From: Gnetum montanum
Lineage: Eukaryota; Streptophyta; Gnetopsida; Gnetales; Gnetaceae
Assembly: GCA_015680685.1 (NCBI GenBank)
Contig: MNCI01016563.1
Span: 62,001-126,000, forward strand
Direction: 5' to 3'
DNA: 64,000 bases
Positions 12,081 through 23,129 of this stretch are shown here, piece after piece. The position numbers and the translations under genes were made by a program. Under the pieces are notes generated by a model. It saw only the letters and a program-made list of their open reading frames with translations. It was not told the origin of the DNA and did not search any database. Within the stretch, counting starts at the first letter, position 1. Every line of letters begins with the position of its first letter.

Positions 12081-12439
12081 TAGCCCAACCTTAGCTACTA
12101 AATGTTTTGGATTTTTTGATGCTTGATGATGTATGAGGACAGATGTGATGATATGGATTTAATTGTGGCATAATGTGTTGGCATTCTATTGCCATGTTGA
12201 AGTTTAATATTATATATATATATATATGTTTTCTCTTTTTTTTTTCTTATTTTCTCAGGTATATTGTGAACATATGCGTGTAGCTGAATGTAAAATGAGA
12301 TTTCAAAATGTGGAATGAATCGTAAGAAAAATATTTGTAAAAGGAAAAGTAACGAGAATGCATGAATTAAAATTGCAACTTATGACATGTAAATGAAAAT
12401 TTGACATAACATAACAAGAGTTTGTAAATTTGTAATATA

Positions 12440-12705
12440 CTGAGCTCTAGTTTAAGGCCATTTCGGGCCGTGCACCTTAGTTTAAAGTCATGGTGGACTC
12501 ACATCTATGTTGAAAGAAAAGAAAGAGGGATTACTAGTTTTAGGCCATAGTAGGCCAAAGGCAATAACAATTTTAGGAAACTTAAGAGTAACCAACCATT
12601 TTTAACCATGGCTAGTTTAATGTCATTGTGGACATTCGTTGGTAGTTTAACGTCATACCGGATGGTTGGTAGTTTAACGTCTTTCCAAATGCATGGTAGT
12701 CTGCT
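12440..12705. repeat. Motif cluster III (six to seven copies)
   Basis: TAGTTTAAGGCCATTTCGGGC, TTAGTTTAAAGTCATGGTGGAC, TAGTTTTAGGCCATAGTAGGC, TAGTTTAATGTCATTGTGGAC, TAGTTTAACGTCATACCGGA and TAGTTTAACGTCTTTCC follow one another. They are the same word family as clusters I and II and close the protease-proximal side of the insert. Confidence 0.7.
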
Positions 12706-12875
12706 CTAGTTATTGAGTTATTTTTTTATTTTTCATATTTTGATGTGAGGGGTAGGACATGTAGGTATGATCTTATACTCCCCTTCCCCTTCACTAGAGA
12801 CATAAAAGTTAGCTCCAACCAAGAGACGTTAGCGGGAATGGCTTCTATGTTTGTGTTGTTCAATGCTTCCTTAGT

Positions 12876-13379
12876 TTAAGTAGGATCATGAGTTAACGGT
12901 TGGTTCATGTCTTGAAGTATTCTCATGGTTCCTTGTTTAGGCTCAGAGAACTCAACTTCTAACCCCTGATCCATTCCTGAGTGCGAGGAAGTGAGCGATG
13001 TTGTTGTGTCCTTGTGTATGATGATTTCACTGCCCTCATAAGGTAGGTGGATTTCTTGATGGATTGGTGAGGATACGACTCTAAGTTGAGCTAGCCAAGG
13101 ACATCCTAGAATCAAATTGAACCCCAACATTTCATCAACCACTAAGAATTCAGCTGATGTGGGAAACTGGTCCCCTGCTACGAAATCTAAGGTAAGCATG
13201 CCTTTAACCATGACACAGGAACCACTAAAGGATTTTAAGAAGGAAGTTGTTGTGGGTCGTATTTTCTCTGTAAGACCCAATTTCTCGATGACAAGAAAAG
13301 GTATTACATTTGTTGCTGCACCGTCATCGACATGCACCCTATGTATCTTGAAGTGGTTGACTTGTATTGTTATGAACAT
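12876..13379 (-). pseudogene. Retropepsin-like aspartic protease of Element 1
   Basis: A 167-codon frame. The active-site motif HVDDGAATNVIP sits at residues 17-27, a hydrophobic flap-like segment follows, and FNLILGCPWLAQL at about residues 95-110 matches the conserved second motif of Ty3/Tat proteases, followed by SSPIHQEIHLPYEG. The enzyme would cut the Gag-Pol polyprotein in the particle. It is separated from its reverse transcriptase by more than 6 kb, unlike the contiguous arrangement usual in Ty3 elements, although Ogre elements are known to carry an intron between these two domains. Confidence 0.8.
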
Positions 13380-13438
13380 AGAGGCTGTAGTGACCTCTAT
13401 AGTTTTCTCATCTCACTTAATGTCATTGGTGTGAAATT

Positions 13439-14200
13439 CTAGGGATGTGGGCCTCGATTCTTGAGGTTGTGGGGACAGTACTGCATAGATGAATGGCTCA
13501 TCTGTGGAAGGTCCTTGCTAACAGGAATTGAAGTCAACAGATGCATGAGAGCTTTCCAATGTACCAGTGAGGTCATTACTAAATCGTACAGGCTTAAGGA
13601 GGTGTTCTTTTGTTTTAGAGCCTGTGTGACTTGGGTCAATGCACTCGCTAGATCTTTACCACTTGGGATGCTCTTTTCTATGGAGACTTGGTCCATTTGA
13701 CCTAGCATTTTTATCTCTTATGGAGGGATTCTTGTGTTAGCAATTGGGGATGTTGTGTTTGGGACACTAGGAGTACCGGTATCCTTGTCTTGATGACTTG
13801 TGCTAGGCTCACTGGTGGACGGAACTATAGGAACAACATTTTTCGGTATGGGCTTCATTAGTCCTAATTTGTGCTCATGACATTCTTTTTCTAGGCGCTC
13901 TCATGTCAGCCTATTAGCAAGATGCTCTCGCAGGGGTCGCGGGGGATTTGTAGGGAGTTGCATGTCAGGGTGTTTTGGCACCTAGATCACAAAGGGAGTG
14001 GGTTGGTTTCCTGATGGGGTTGTTGCTACTACAACAGAAGGGGGTACATGGATGATGAATGGATTTTGTGGTGCAGGGAATGTGTGTATGAAAAAAGGGG
14101 TCTGGGGAGGTGTTGGGGTAGATGTAGTTTCAGAAGGCCTACGAATTACAAAAGGTTTTTGAGGGACATCTTATTCATTCTCCACATGGATAGTGTTAAT
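13439..14200 (-). pseudogene. Gag-protease linker of Element 1
   Basis: The frame at 13708-13439 (SLSLYDLVMTSLVHWKALM) resembles the segment just before protease in Tat/Ogre polyproteins. Upstream to about 14200 the minus strand translates as Pro/Thr/Ser-rich sequence with stops. No enzymatic domain is expected here. Confidence 0.5.
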
Positions 14201-14249
14201 CACATATGATGCATCATTAGTATTGGGAGGATCCTTGTAGACCCCCATG

Positions 14250-15360
14250 GGTTGGTTTTGGGGCTTTATTGGGTTTGCCTTGTCAAATACTATTTCACCC
14301 CTATCAATCATGCACTATATATCTTATTTTAAGGTGAAGCAGTAGTCAGTTCTGTGCCCACACCGTTGGAGTTACGGGGTTAAGCCCGATACTAGTCTAA
14401 GGCTTTTCCTATCAAGGACATAGCAAATACACATAGAATTGCATGAGGCTAGGCCTGAAGTAATAGAAATTCTAGTTGAAATGTTACCAGATGGGTGTTT
14501 GGATCTCCCTCTCCATTGTACTTGGTTAGTTGAGGTAATGAGCTTCCCTTTGGTAAGGTTAACGGTGGAACTGAAGGATGGATTGGGTCATCTTGGTAGA
14601 AGTCTAGCACCTTGACTTCCTCAGTGTTTGCAATTTTAAGGCACTTTAACTCCTCGGTTAATGAGTGCATCATTTTCTTTGTGTTTGCCCACTCTTGGAC
14701 AGTAGGCAGAGCAGCTAGTTGAGTAGATTGCGATTGGTAGTAGTTTGATTGTTGTATTGTTTGTGGAAAGGGAGACTGTTGGATTGTCGGTTATTGTGGT
14801 GGAGAAACATTCAGAGATGGAATTGTAGGGTGTGGTATATTGTAGTGAGTAGGTTGGTGTTGCTGGACAGCTGGTGAAACCCACTGTCTTGCTGCAGTTT
14901 GTGAGGTGACACCCTGAACGTGTTGAGCTAAAGTAATCAGCGGTGCTCCACAGGTTTGTACTTGTGGTATGTAGTGGGTGGATGTGGAAGCTGGTATAAC
15001 TTATGGGATCCCAATTACTTGAGGTCAGAAGACTGATCCTGCATTAGTTTGAGGAGGGGGTTGTTGGGACTGTACTTGCAGAGGTATGATGGAGATGGAT
15101 GTATCAGATTGAATGTTGGGCATGGAAAAGATGGGAATGGAAGTGGGTACTTCCTGTAGAGAAATCGGTGCTCGATTGTTCGTGGATAAAGGAGGAGGTA
15201 TGGTCTCTTCTAGGAAAGCTTGGAATGATGGGTTTGTATGGGCATGAGGATTGATGGTGTGGTATGAATCTCCATGCTTAGATTGGGATGCAAAGTTGTC
15301 TTCCTCATCTTTGCTCTGAGGCTCCACTAGAGGTGGCTATGAAGTTTGATTCCTTGCCAT
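14250..15360 (-). pseudogene. Gag region of Element 1
   Basis: Minus-strand frames at 15327-15025 and 14673-14449, in the same phase, give a Gln/Pro/Ser-rich N-terminal half (VQSQQPPPQTN and similar) and then a conserved capsid-like start (LPQLTKYNGEGDPNTHLVTF), matching the KYxGxGDPxxHL motif of Tat/Ogre Gag. Stops follow after about 14449, and the capsid remainder is recognisable only weakly to about 14250. The product would form the virus-like particle and package RNA. It is broken in this copy. Confidence 0.65.
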
Positions 15361-15735
15361 GAGAAGCTGAGATATGAGTCGATGATGGGGCTCAAAAAGG
15401 GGGATTATGTCAAATGCTGAGGGAGTGAACTCATAACCTCCCTTGTAAATGAGCTCATAGTTTCTCTTTACTTCTTTTTCTATGCGATTGATAGGCAATT
15501 TGGCTTGAATCTTCACACAAATGAAATTATATTGTTCTAGTGTGAGGATTGCATAAGTAGGGTCCCTACCCTGTAGCTTAAGTGACTAGCGAGTTGGCCC
15601 TTGAGAGTTTATCACTTCAATGGTAGTTATGGGTTCTATTGTAGTCACAGGGTTTGAGGTCCCGGCCCCAAAGTCAAAGATCTGTAGCATCGTTGTGTTG
15701 ATCTAGGAAGATTCCATACTAGTGTGTGTAAACTG

Positions 15736-15960
15736 GGCTTAACAAGTTGGCCATGTATAAAATGGGCATGAGTAAGTTGGCTTGACAAGTTGGTGTGAGT
15801 AAGATGGCTTGACAAGCTAGCGTGAGTAAGCTGGCTTGACAAGCTAGTGTGAGTAAGCTGGCTTGATAAGTTGGGCAAGTGTAAGCTAGCTTGACAAGCT
15901 GAGTGTGAGTAAAGTTGCTTGACAAGCTGAGCGTGAGTAAGTTGGCTTGTCAAGCTGGGG
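15736..15960. repeat. Leader minisatellite, about seven copies of a 27-base unit
   Basis: The unit AAGCTGGCTTGACAAGCTAG plus CGTGAGT repeats about seven times between primer-binding site and gag of Element 1. On the minus strand it translates to a repeating LTHASLSSQ-like nonapeptide. The same unit appears twice in each LTR (about 1336-1395 and 17868-17925). Confidence 0.85.
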
Positions 15961-16256
15961 AGATGCAGGTTGCAAGTGGTGAGAGAAGCTCACTGTGATC
16001 AGTTGATGGTGGTTGTGGGAATGTTACTTGGCAGGTTGTCTATGAGGCAGCCTGTTTAAGAAGCGTGTGTATGCTATTTGGGTTCTGATGATACAGTTGT
16101 AGAGTTTGAAGGGTTGTATGCTTGATTAGTTTAGCGTGAGCAGGGTGAGCTTGAGCAAGCTAGCTTGAGCAAACTTAGCTTGAGTTCGACACCTAGTCTA
16201 CGCAACGTTTAAAGGTAGCATGATCAACGTTTTGACAGGGCGGTGAACAGATTCTA
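15961..16256. other. Element 1 5' leader
   Basis: Non-coding leader between the minisatellite and the primer-binding site. It contains further AGCGTGAGC/AGCTTGAGC words at 16130-16190. No gene seen. Confidence 0.5.
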
Positions 16257-16273
16257 CCCTCCTTCTAGCACCA
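16257..16273 (-). other. Primer-binding site of Element 1, tRNA-Asn-like
   Basis: The plus strand reads CCCTCCTTCTAGCACCA. From my knowledge of the plant tRNA-Asn(GUU) 3' end (CCCTCCTTCTAGCGCCA with added CCA) this matches 16 of 17 bases. It lies 15 bases from the proposed LTR boundary at 16289, an unusually wide gap. Confidence 0.6.
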
Positions 16274-16288
16274 ATTTACTTTACTGAC

Positions 16289-18017
16289 TGAAATCGTCGG
16301 CATGAGGCTAGAACAAGAAAACACACGCCAAAAGATTACCAGAGAGACACAGCCGATCCTACCTTTGTGTGAGGTCAAGCTAGAAAAGGAAACAAAGGCA
16401 GAGTGCCTTGGATGGTCTACACGCAAATCAACCAAGGACTTCTCCGAGTGTAAGCTATGGCTAGTGCTGGGGTTATCGTAACTAATGACATACGAAATGT
16501 AAACAGTGATGCACGAAATGGAAATAGAGCGTATAGAAAACTGTATTGTAAACAAAGCGTAAACAGAGCAAATAATATAAATGGAAGGCAATAATGAATT
16601 GTATTCTATTGCTTAACAAGAATGTGCATCGGTCAAAGTGTAGTTGCATATGTGGATGGCAAGTCAAGCGCTAAGCCCCAAAATGATGTGTTTATAGGTG
16701 CTTGGATGCTAGGAGTCACGTGCACCCGAGCGTCCAAAGTTTGGTGGTCAATGCTTCCAAAGATGTCAACCTTCAAAATTGCCAATCCTATTTATGTGAA
16801 TTGATAGGGTATTTGTAAGGTTCGGCTAGGCTCGGGTGTGGAACTCATGGATGGAATCAACGGTTAAGAAATGAGAGGAAAATGGATCATGTAACATGTG
16901 TTTGATGGATAGCTATGTGTGAGTTGGACACGCGTGGACAGGTTTTTTTTTTTATCGGATGCACTATATCTTACAACGTGTATTGGCTTACACAAGCTAG
17001 CTTACACCCATAGAAGTAGATACAATTTGGAGCGTAAGAGCTTGACCAGCTTACAAATGATGAAAATTTACAATGAAGATGATAGTGTACAACAAGAAAA
17101 ATTGACTCCGACTCACTTGGAACTTGTCGATCCTTGAATTGACTGTTGCAAGGTGCTGATGTGAGTGGTTCTATGATTGTTTGATGCATTTCTGTCTCAC
17201 AAAATCTCCCAGCATGAGTTGATTTTGTCTTGGTGTGTCCTCAGTGTGTGTTTGATGTGCTTTTGACTGAGCGTGATCAGTACTCATGCTGGACATGCTA
17301 CCAACGTGACCTCAGCATGACCTGAGGAAAATGATGCATTTCACACTAATTTTTGATCTTTGAAGCCTGTTCTTTTAGTGCAGCAATTATCTGGCTATGA
17401 TTGACCCTGAGAGTGAACTGCATTTTGAAAATTGAGCTTGAGTGTGTCTTATTTTGAGCCACTTTTGGTAGCTCACGCTGGACTCATGCTGTCAGCGTGA
17501 CCTCAGCATGATTAACAAAATATTTGTAATTTTGGAACTGAAGTCTGGAATTCTGGAGGCTGGGACTTGAAGTAGTCATCAATGGACCTTGAGGGTGACT
17601 TGCATGTTGAAGTCAGACCATTTTAACTTAGTTTTGAGGCTCTTAGAGTTGCTGACGCCGAGCATGATCTACACTCACACTATACTCACGCTGCCAGCGT
17701 GACCTTAGTGTGACTTGGGAAAATTTGTGCAATCTGGCTTGAAATCTGAACTCCCAAAATTTGAAACTTGAAGTGGACAATAGTGACCCTTGAGGATGAC
17801 TTGCACTCTCAGATTGAACCATCTTTGACTTGATCTTGAAGTCATTGGAGTTGCTCACGTTGAGGGCAAGCTAGCTTGATAAGCCGAGTGTGAGCAAGCT
17901 AGCTTGACAAGTCGAGCGTGAGTTACATGCCGTAGTCAAATTTTTTCCTCCTGAAAGCTCAAAAGAGTTTGAGTTGTTCTCGTTTCAAAGTGTTAGGCCG
18001 AAATTAGTGGTGTTTCA
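16289..18017 (-). repeat. 5' LTR of Element 1
   Basis: About 1.73 kb, bounded by TGAAATCG on the left and GTGTTTCA on the right, giving a 5-base terminal inverted repeat TGAAA/TTTCA. The right end matches the end of the partial LTR at 1487. The left end is inferred from the inverted repeat because the matching part of the other LTR is outside the window. The 5 bases after it (ATAGG, 18018-18022) should be one half of the target duplication. Confidence 0.8.
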
Positions 18018-19534
18018 ATAGGGTTAGAGGTAAACCCCGAGAAAATCCAAATTATCCAAGGAATTACTTGTCAATCGAAAACTGTCAAAGATATTTGATC
18101 ATTCCTTGGACATATTGGCTACTATAGGAGATTTATTGAGAACTTTTTAAATGTTGCCAAACTATTGGTGGAACTAAAAAAAAAGGACATACCTTTTGAG
18201 TGGACCAGGGAATGTGAATTACCTTTCCAAACTCTAAAATAGAAGCTAGTAAAAACACACATTTTACAAGCTCCTAACTGGTCCAAACCATTCCATATCA
18301 TGATTGATGTGTTCAACCATGCTTTTGGAGCCCTTCTTACATAGTTAGATGACTAGAAGCATCCTTATTACATCCACTGTGCAAGTCGAAGTATCGTTGG
18401 TGCACAAATTAACTACACTACCACAGAGAAAGAATTAATGGTTGTAGTGTTTGCACTATAAAAGTTTAGACACTATGTATTGGGATATAAAGTATATATA
18501 CATATAGATCATAGTGCAATCTAGTTCCTCATGAATAAGCCAATGGTAAGCCCTCGTATCATACGATGGCTTGTAATCTTGCAAGACTTCGATTTAACGA
18601 TGACCAATTGCAAGGGGACCGAGAATGTAGTTGCTGATCATTTATCTCGGTTGTGTTGGGAAAACAAAGAGGATGACTACCCAATTTTTGATCATTTCCT
18701 TGATGAATTCCTCTTTGCTGGTGTAGTGAATAATCAATCACCCACGGAGACAAACTGGTATAGTAGCATTCTTACCTATCTCCTCATCCAACAAACACCA
18801 CAAGAGTTAAACCTTAAGAAGAAACAAGAATTTCTTCATTGAGCTAAGCACTATATGGAGATCAATGAGCAACTTTACAAAGTGTGTTCTGATGGCGTCG
18901 TTCGATGTTGTGTTCCTGATATAGATCAACTGTGAGTTCTCCAAGATGCTCATGAGGGTCCTTATGGGGATCATAATTTGGGAGATGAATGGCCATCAAG
19001 ATCCTGCTTGTAAGATATTATTGGCCTACATTGTTTCAAGACGACCATCAATTCGTCCAATCTTGTGAGTGCTGTCAATGTGATGGGGGAATGGCTACTA
19101 GAATGGAGGATCCACAACAATGGATCCAACCATTAGAACCCTTTGACATTTGGGGAATTGATTTTATAGGGCCAATTACACCAATGTCCAATGGAAAATC
19201 TTATATTATTGTTGCTGTTGATTACCTAACGAAATGGGCATAAGTAGGTACTATTAAGAATTGTACATCATATACAACTACACGATTTTTTCAACAGCAA
19301 ATCATAAACAAGTTTGGTGTGCCTCATGCACTTATTTTAGATAATGGTACATACTTCACAGGTGCAACATTTTGGAAATTAATGCACCGCTTAGGGGTTG
19401 AGCATAAATTGACTACACCATACCACCCCTAAGTGAACGATCAAGTCGAGGCCACCAATAGAGAGATTACAAAGATATTGACAAGAACCATTAGCAAGTT
19501 TAGGCGGGACTGAAGCACTAAACTAAATGATTCT
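18018..19534 (+). pseudogene. Element 2, left part: RT end, RNase H, integrase core (Athila-like Ty3)
   Basis: Plus-strand coding remains begin within reverse transcriptase (SFLGHIGYYRRFIENFL) and continue with RNase H (FGALL, TTEKELMVVVFAL, MNKPMVSPRIIRWLVILQDF, ENVVADHLSRL at 18531-18665) and integrase (CECCQCDGGMA, WGIDFIGPITP, LDNGTYFTGATF, VEATNREITKI). The integrase D, D and E positions are retained but stops and a frameshift near 18985 break the frame. The left part of Element 2 was separated by Element 1. The right edge is the insertion point of Element 3, and the same integrase continues at 32697. Confidence 0.85.
19530..19534. other. Target-site duplication of Element 3, left copy (ATTCT)
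   Basis: It pairs with ATGCT at 32697-32701, one mismatch. The uninterrupted integrase sequence of sister copies reads AATGATGCTCT or AATGATGCCCT here, so ATGCT is the original target. Confidence 0.7.
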
Positions 19535-20449
19535 TGATGAAGTGTCACTTGGTCAATGCATTTACTAGGCCGTGTATATACCCTGTATATGCGGCCCCAT
19601 CGAGATAGCCCTGTTGACGCGGCCCTATCGACGCATCCTTCCATGCATCGACGTGGCCCCATTTACGTAGCACGTATTTTGGCCTATAAATAAGAGGGTG
19701 TTTTGCCTCACTTGGGTACCTTTTTGTCAGTTATAGCAAAGCTCCTCTAGTTTGTTCTCGTGAGAGTTAGAATATTTTCCAAGTGCCCGCAGTAGGTGTA
19801 AAGAAGGTGTTAAGCTCTTTATTCGACCATTGATGTATCTGAGCTCATTGGTGTGAACGGCAATAGAGACGAGCTTTCAAGAATTCCTTGCAGCATTTGG
19901 ATTTAGTCATTTAATCCATTTAATAGTTTAATGTTTCTATGCTTTGATAATTACTTAAGTTTATCTTATTATTAGTTTAATCGCTATCACTCATTTACAG
20001 TTCATAGAAACCATAAGTACGACCATCTCAAACATAAATCCAACACTTGGTAACCTAGTGACGCTTAACGTTTGGTAACCCAGTAGTAGTTAGGAAATGC
20101 TTAGGACGTGCCCGAAAGATAGGATTGGATATTTATGCTAGGAATAGTTAGGATATAGATTAAGATAATTATAGACTAGATAATATTTCATTCCTTACTT
20201 TTCATACCTTAATTAGACATCAAAAGATAAAGTAAAAAGCCATAAAAATCAGTTGCCTCAATCTCACTTAACCATCGCCACTAGAACATCACAAGCGAGA
20301 TTGGGAAGACAATGACTGTTCTCACCCAAGGTTTTGCTAGTTAGGGTCTCGTGCATGCAAAGTGCTTATAGTCTACAGAATTCGACCGAGTCAAGTGTGA
20401 ATGCCCATGATTCGTATGGTTGGGCATAGTAATACCTAGCCGCTCATCA
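19535..20449 (+). repeat. 5' LTR of Element 3
   Basis: It begins TGATGAAGTGTC and ends GCCGCTCATCA. The U3-like part (19570-19680) has GC-rich repeats of GTATATGCGGCC and GACGCGGCCC types, then a TATA box (CTATAAATAAGAGG, about 19684). The later part has two TTGGTAACCCAGT-like copies (20046-20088). Its last 400 bases are conserved with the LTRs of Elements 2 and 5 and the solo LTR at 48796. Confidence 0.88.
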
Positions 20450-20450
20450 T

Positions 20451-20467
20451 TGGCGCTGTTGCAAGGG
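20451..20467 (+). other. Primer-binding site of Element 3, tRNA-Asp-like
   Basis: TGGCGCTGTTGCAAGGG, one base after the LTR. It matches 14 of 17 positions of the usual plant tRNA-Asp complement (TGGCGCCGTTGCCGGGG), the primer site typical of Athila and many other plant Ty3 elements. Confidence 0.75.
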
Positions 20468-20594
20468 ATTGTTAGTCTTACATGCATCATCTAACCTTAG
20501 AGAAATTAACATTCACATCGTTGGAATGGACTAAGGATAGTAAAATTTATGCATGCTAGGAGGATTATAGTAAAAATAAAGCTACACTGATTAA

Positions 20595-22980
20595 ATGGAT
20601 CATCCAACATCCAACATGTCTTCTTCTCACAAGCTAGATGTATCCAACCCACTAACACCACAAGAATGTTGGGTGGTATACAAGCATCCCGATGAATATG
20701 TCCCTGACTTCACATTCATCCCCCATCAGGATCAGCATTTGTAATGGTGGGACATGGAGGGCAAAATCATACTACCGCCCAACTGATCAGCTCTTGGAAT
20801 GCTATTTCACAATCTTGCTAGACTAGGCATCCAGGACCGTGGAGTGGAGTACGTCATGGAGGACCATGACTATTGAGACTATCGTCCCACTAAGGCCCAA
20901 TGAGCACGAGACTAGCAGTAGGTAGAACAATATGAACACCTGAAGGGGAAGTAGTTCAGTAACTCCTTATTATTGCAAGGGCTGCAGGATGATGGGGAAC
21001 CTATCTTTCATGATTCCCACTCAACCAAACTTCCTCTGGGGTAGTAGATCCTTCATTCCATCATCCAGAACAAGCCTCCAAGTGACCGAGATCCTCAAGG
21101 GGATGGAGGATCACGTAGAAAGGATGGGCAGGATGATCGAGGCTATCATCAAAGTAGAGGGGAAGATCAACACCAGAGTAGTGGTGACTCCTCTCCCTCT
21201 TCTTCATCCTCTCGCTCTCCTATACCTTCATCTAGTTCAGGCTTTGAATGTAACCATGGTAGAAAGAAGTGAAAGGACGATGGTCGTAAGGATCAGGGGG
21301 AATAATGTGAGGGAGCACGTGACCAGTCACGTGGCCCTCACCATCATGAAAGGAGGGGCAGCCACAATCATCATAGACATCATGGTGCTCAGCAAGACTA
21401 TGACTTGGATGAGCCATTGTTGGCTACTCGGAGCATGCTCCATATCTCCGAGGTAGTTCAAATACCCAACAGGCACATAAAGGATAGTTAGATCAAATGC
21501 ATTGACATGAACAACATCCCCAGATTTGAAAGGGAATACAATTGTGATCTGCAAACTCACTTGTAGGCGTTCCATGACGCTTGCACCCTGCAAAATATTG
21601 ACAATGATTGGCATAAGCTTAAGCTATTCCCTCACACACTCACCAAGGAAGCAAAAAGCTGGCATTGGTCCTTGGAACCAGAAACAATCAAAAGATGGAG
21701 TACAATGCTTGAGATTTTCAATAACAAGTATCAAACATACTCTAGGGTGGCAAATCTAAGACATCAAATCCAAGGTTGGAAGCAAGGGAATCATGAACCC
21801 TTGGATGGGGCCATGAGAAGGTACTACTCATTATTGCATCAGTGCCCTGGTCATGGCTACTCTCAGCAGGCACAGCTTCACCATATCATTGATGGGATCT
21901 AGTTTGAAACGACAAAGATCCTTGGTGTGTACACCTAGGGAAAATTATTGGAACTAAGGGCCCATCAACTGCAGCGCCTCATTGAGCAAATGGCCAAAGA
22001 AGAGGGGGAACTCAGAAAGAAGGAGAGTGCGGAGGAGTTTAATCGGGACCCTTCCATCAGAAAGAGGGAAGTCTGATTTTGTGAAGATGAGGAGGAATCA
22101 CCCATAGAAGCAGTGGTGAACCAAAAGCCCTTGCCTTTACAAAAGTTTGCATCTGAAATATTGGAAAACATTGATAAGATGTGGGACTCTTTGGACGAAA
22201 AATTCCAAAGTGTGCTAAAAATTGCAGAAGAGTCCAGAGAACAAGGTAATGATCATGATCGGCATAGGAAGAAGGAAGCTGAACGTGCCCAACATAAGGG
22301 TAAGGACAAACTTGCTGTAGCAGAATAGGTTGTAGAATCTGACATAGAGGAGGATGATGAATGTGGCATATGCTAATACGAACATCCTAAGGGGTGTTTT
22401 CCTATGGTGTCACATCTCCAAGACGTTGAATCCTCACCTGGCAAGGAGGCAAACACCTCGAAAGTTGCCTTACCCACAAGGCAATCCCAGGTAGTTCCAC
22501 CAACATCAACAAGGATATTATCCAAGTGGAGCACCATCGCAACCTTATGAGCACTTCCAGCAATGGCAGCACACACAAGCATGGGGAATGTCACCTCCAA
22601 GGCAGTAGTACCCTTATCGATAGCCAAATCCCTATGGATACTACGTTCAACAACTAGTATCTCCACGGGACTCTTCCAGTCGCACCATATTTTTGAATTA
22701 TTACATCCCCAAAATATTTTCGATTACAATCTCCATCACCTAGGGGAGAAATCCCACATCTCTACTATCCCCCATCACCTTCTCCTGCCACTCCTTCTCC
22801 ACAACATCCCACTCAGCTACCACCTACTCCACCTATGCAGGGGGAGATACTACCACAACCATAGCAATGCAATGCTACGAGGGCTATCAACCTACAATCG
22901 GCTCCTCAGCCGAGTGGACCGAAAGCCAAGCCACGAAAATGTCCCTTCTTCTAGCTCAATAATGTAAACACACCCTCACA
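20595..22980 (+). pseudogene. Gag of Element 3
   Basis: An ATG at 20595 opens a frame traceable in one phase to about 22330 despite about a dozen stops. It has an N-terminal leader (MDHPTSNMSSSHKLDV), a His/Arg/Ser-rich segment (21180-21390), then the capsid region: IPRFEREYNCDLQTHL, WHWSLEPETIKRWSTMLEIF, LRHQIQGWKQGNHEPLD and CPGHGYSQQAQLHHIIDG (21520-21902). A charged Lys/Glu-rich segment (22000-22330) and a possible zinc-knuckle remnant (ECGIC near 22360) follow. Downstream to 22980 is a Pro/Gln-rich linker whose phase is uncertain. The product would form the particle shell. The same protein is recognisable in Element 5 at 62818-61500. Confidence 0.8.
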
Positions 22981-23129
22981 TCCACCTATGGCTAGTGCCT
23001 TTGAACTTCAAACCATCTCCACTGTTCCACTACCCGAGCAGCTTGCAAACCAAATGCCCTCCAACGTACAAATGGTCATGCTCGCACATGCTATGATCGA
23101 TTGGATAAAGGTAGGTCACCTTCCTTGAA

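Larger units (their letters stand above)
1..18017 (-). mobile_element. Element 1: Tat/Ogre-lineage Ty3/gypsy LTR retrotransposon, 3' LTR truncated by window edge
   Basis: Positions 1-1487 and about 16543-18017 are near-identical over about 1.5 kb, as expected of an LTR pair, and everything between is organised on the minus strand as leader, gag, protease, long insert, reverse transcriptase, RNase H, second RNase H, integrase and polypurine tract. The dual RNase H arrangement, a Pro/Gln-rich gag and the FMDGFSGYNQI reverse-transcriptase motif are typical of the Tat clade. At more than 18 kb it is large even for Ogre-like elements, mostly because of about 5.5 kb between protease and reverse transcriptase. 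Several stop codons and a changed integrase catalytic residue make it non-autonomous now. It sits inside Element 2, whose reverse-transcriptase sequence starts directly at 18018. Confidence 0.85.

Noticed and set aside
15736-15960. Repeat array resembling a CRISPR array
   Set aside because: Units are directly adjacent and degenerate with no unique spacers, in a plant retrotransposon leader.
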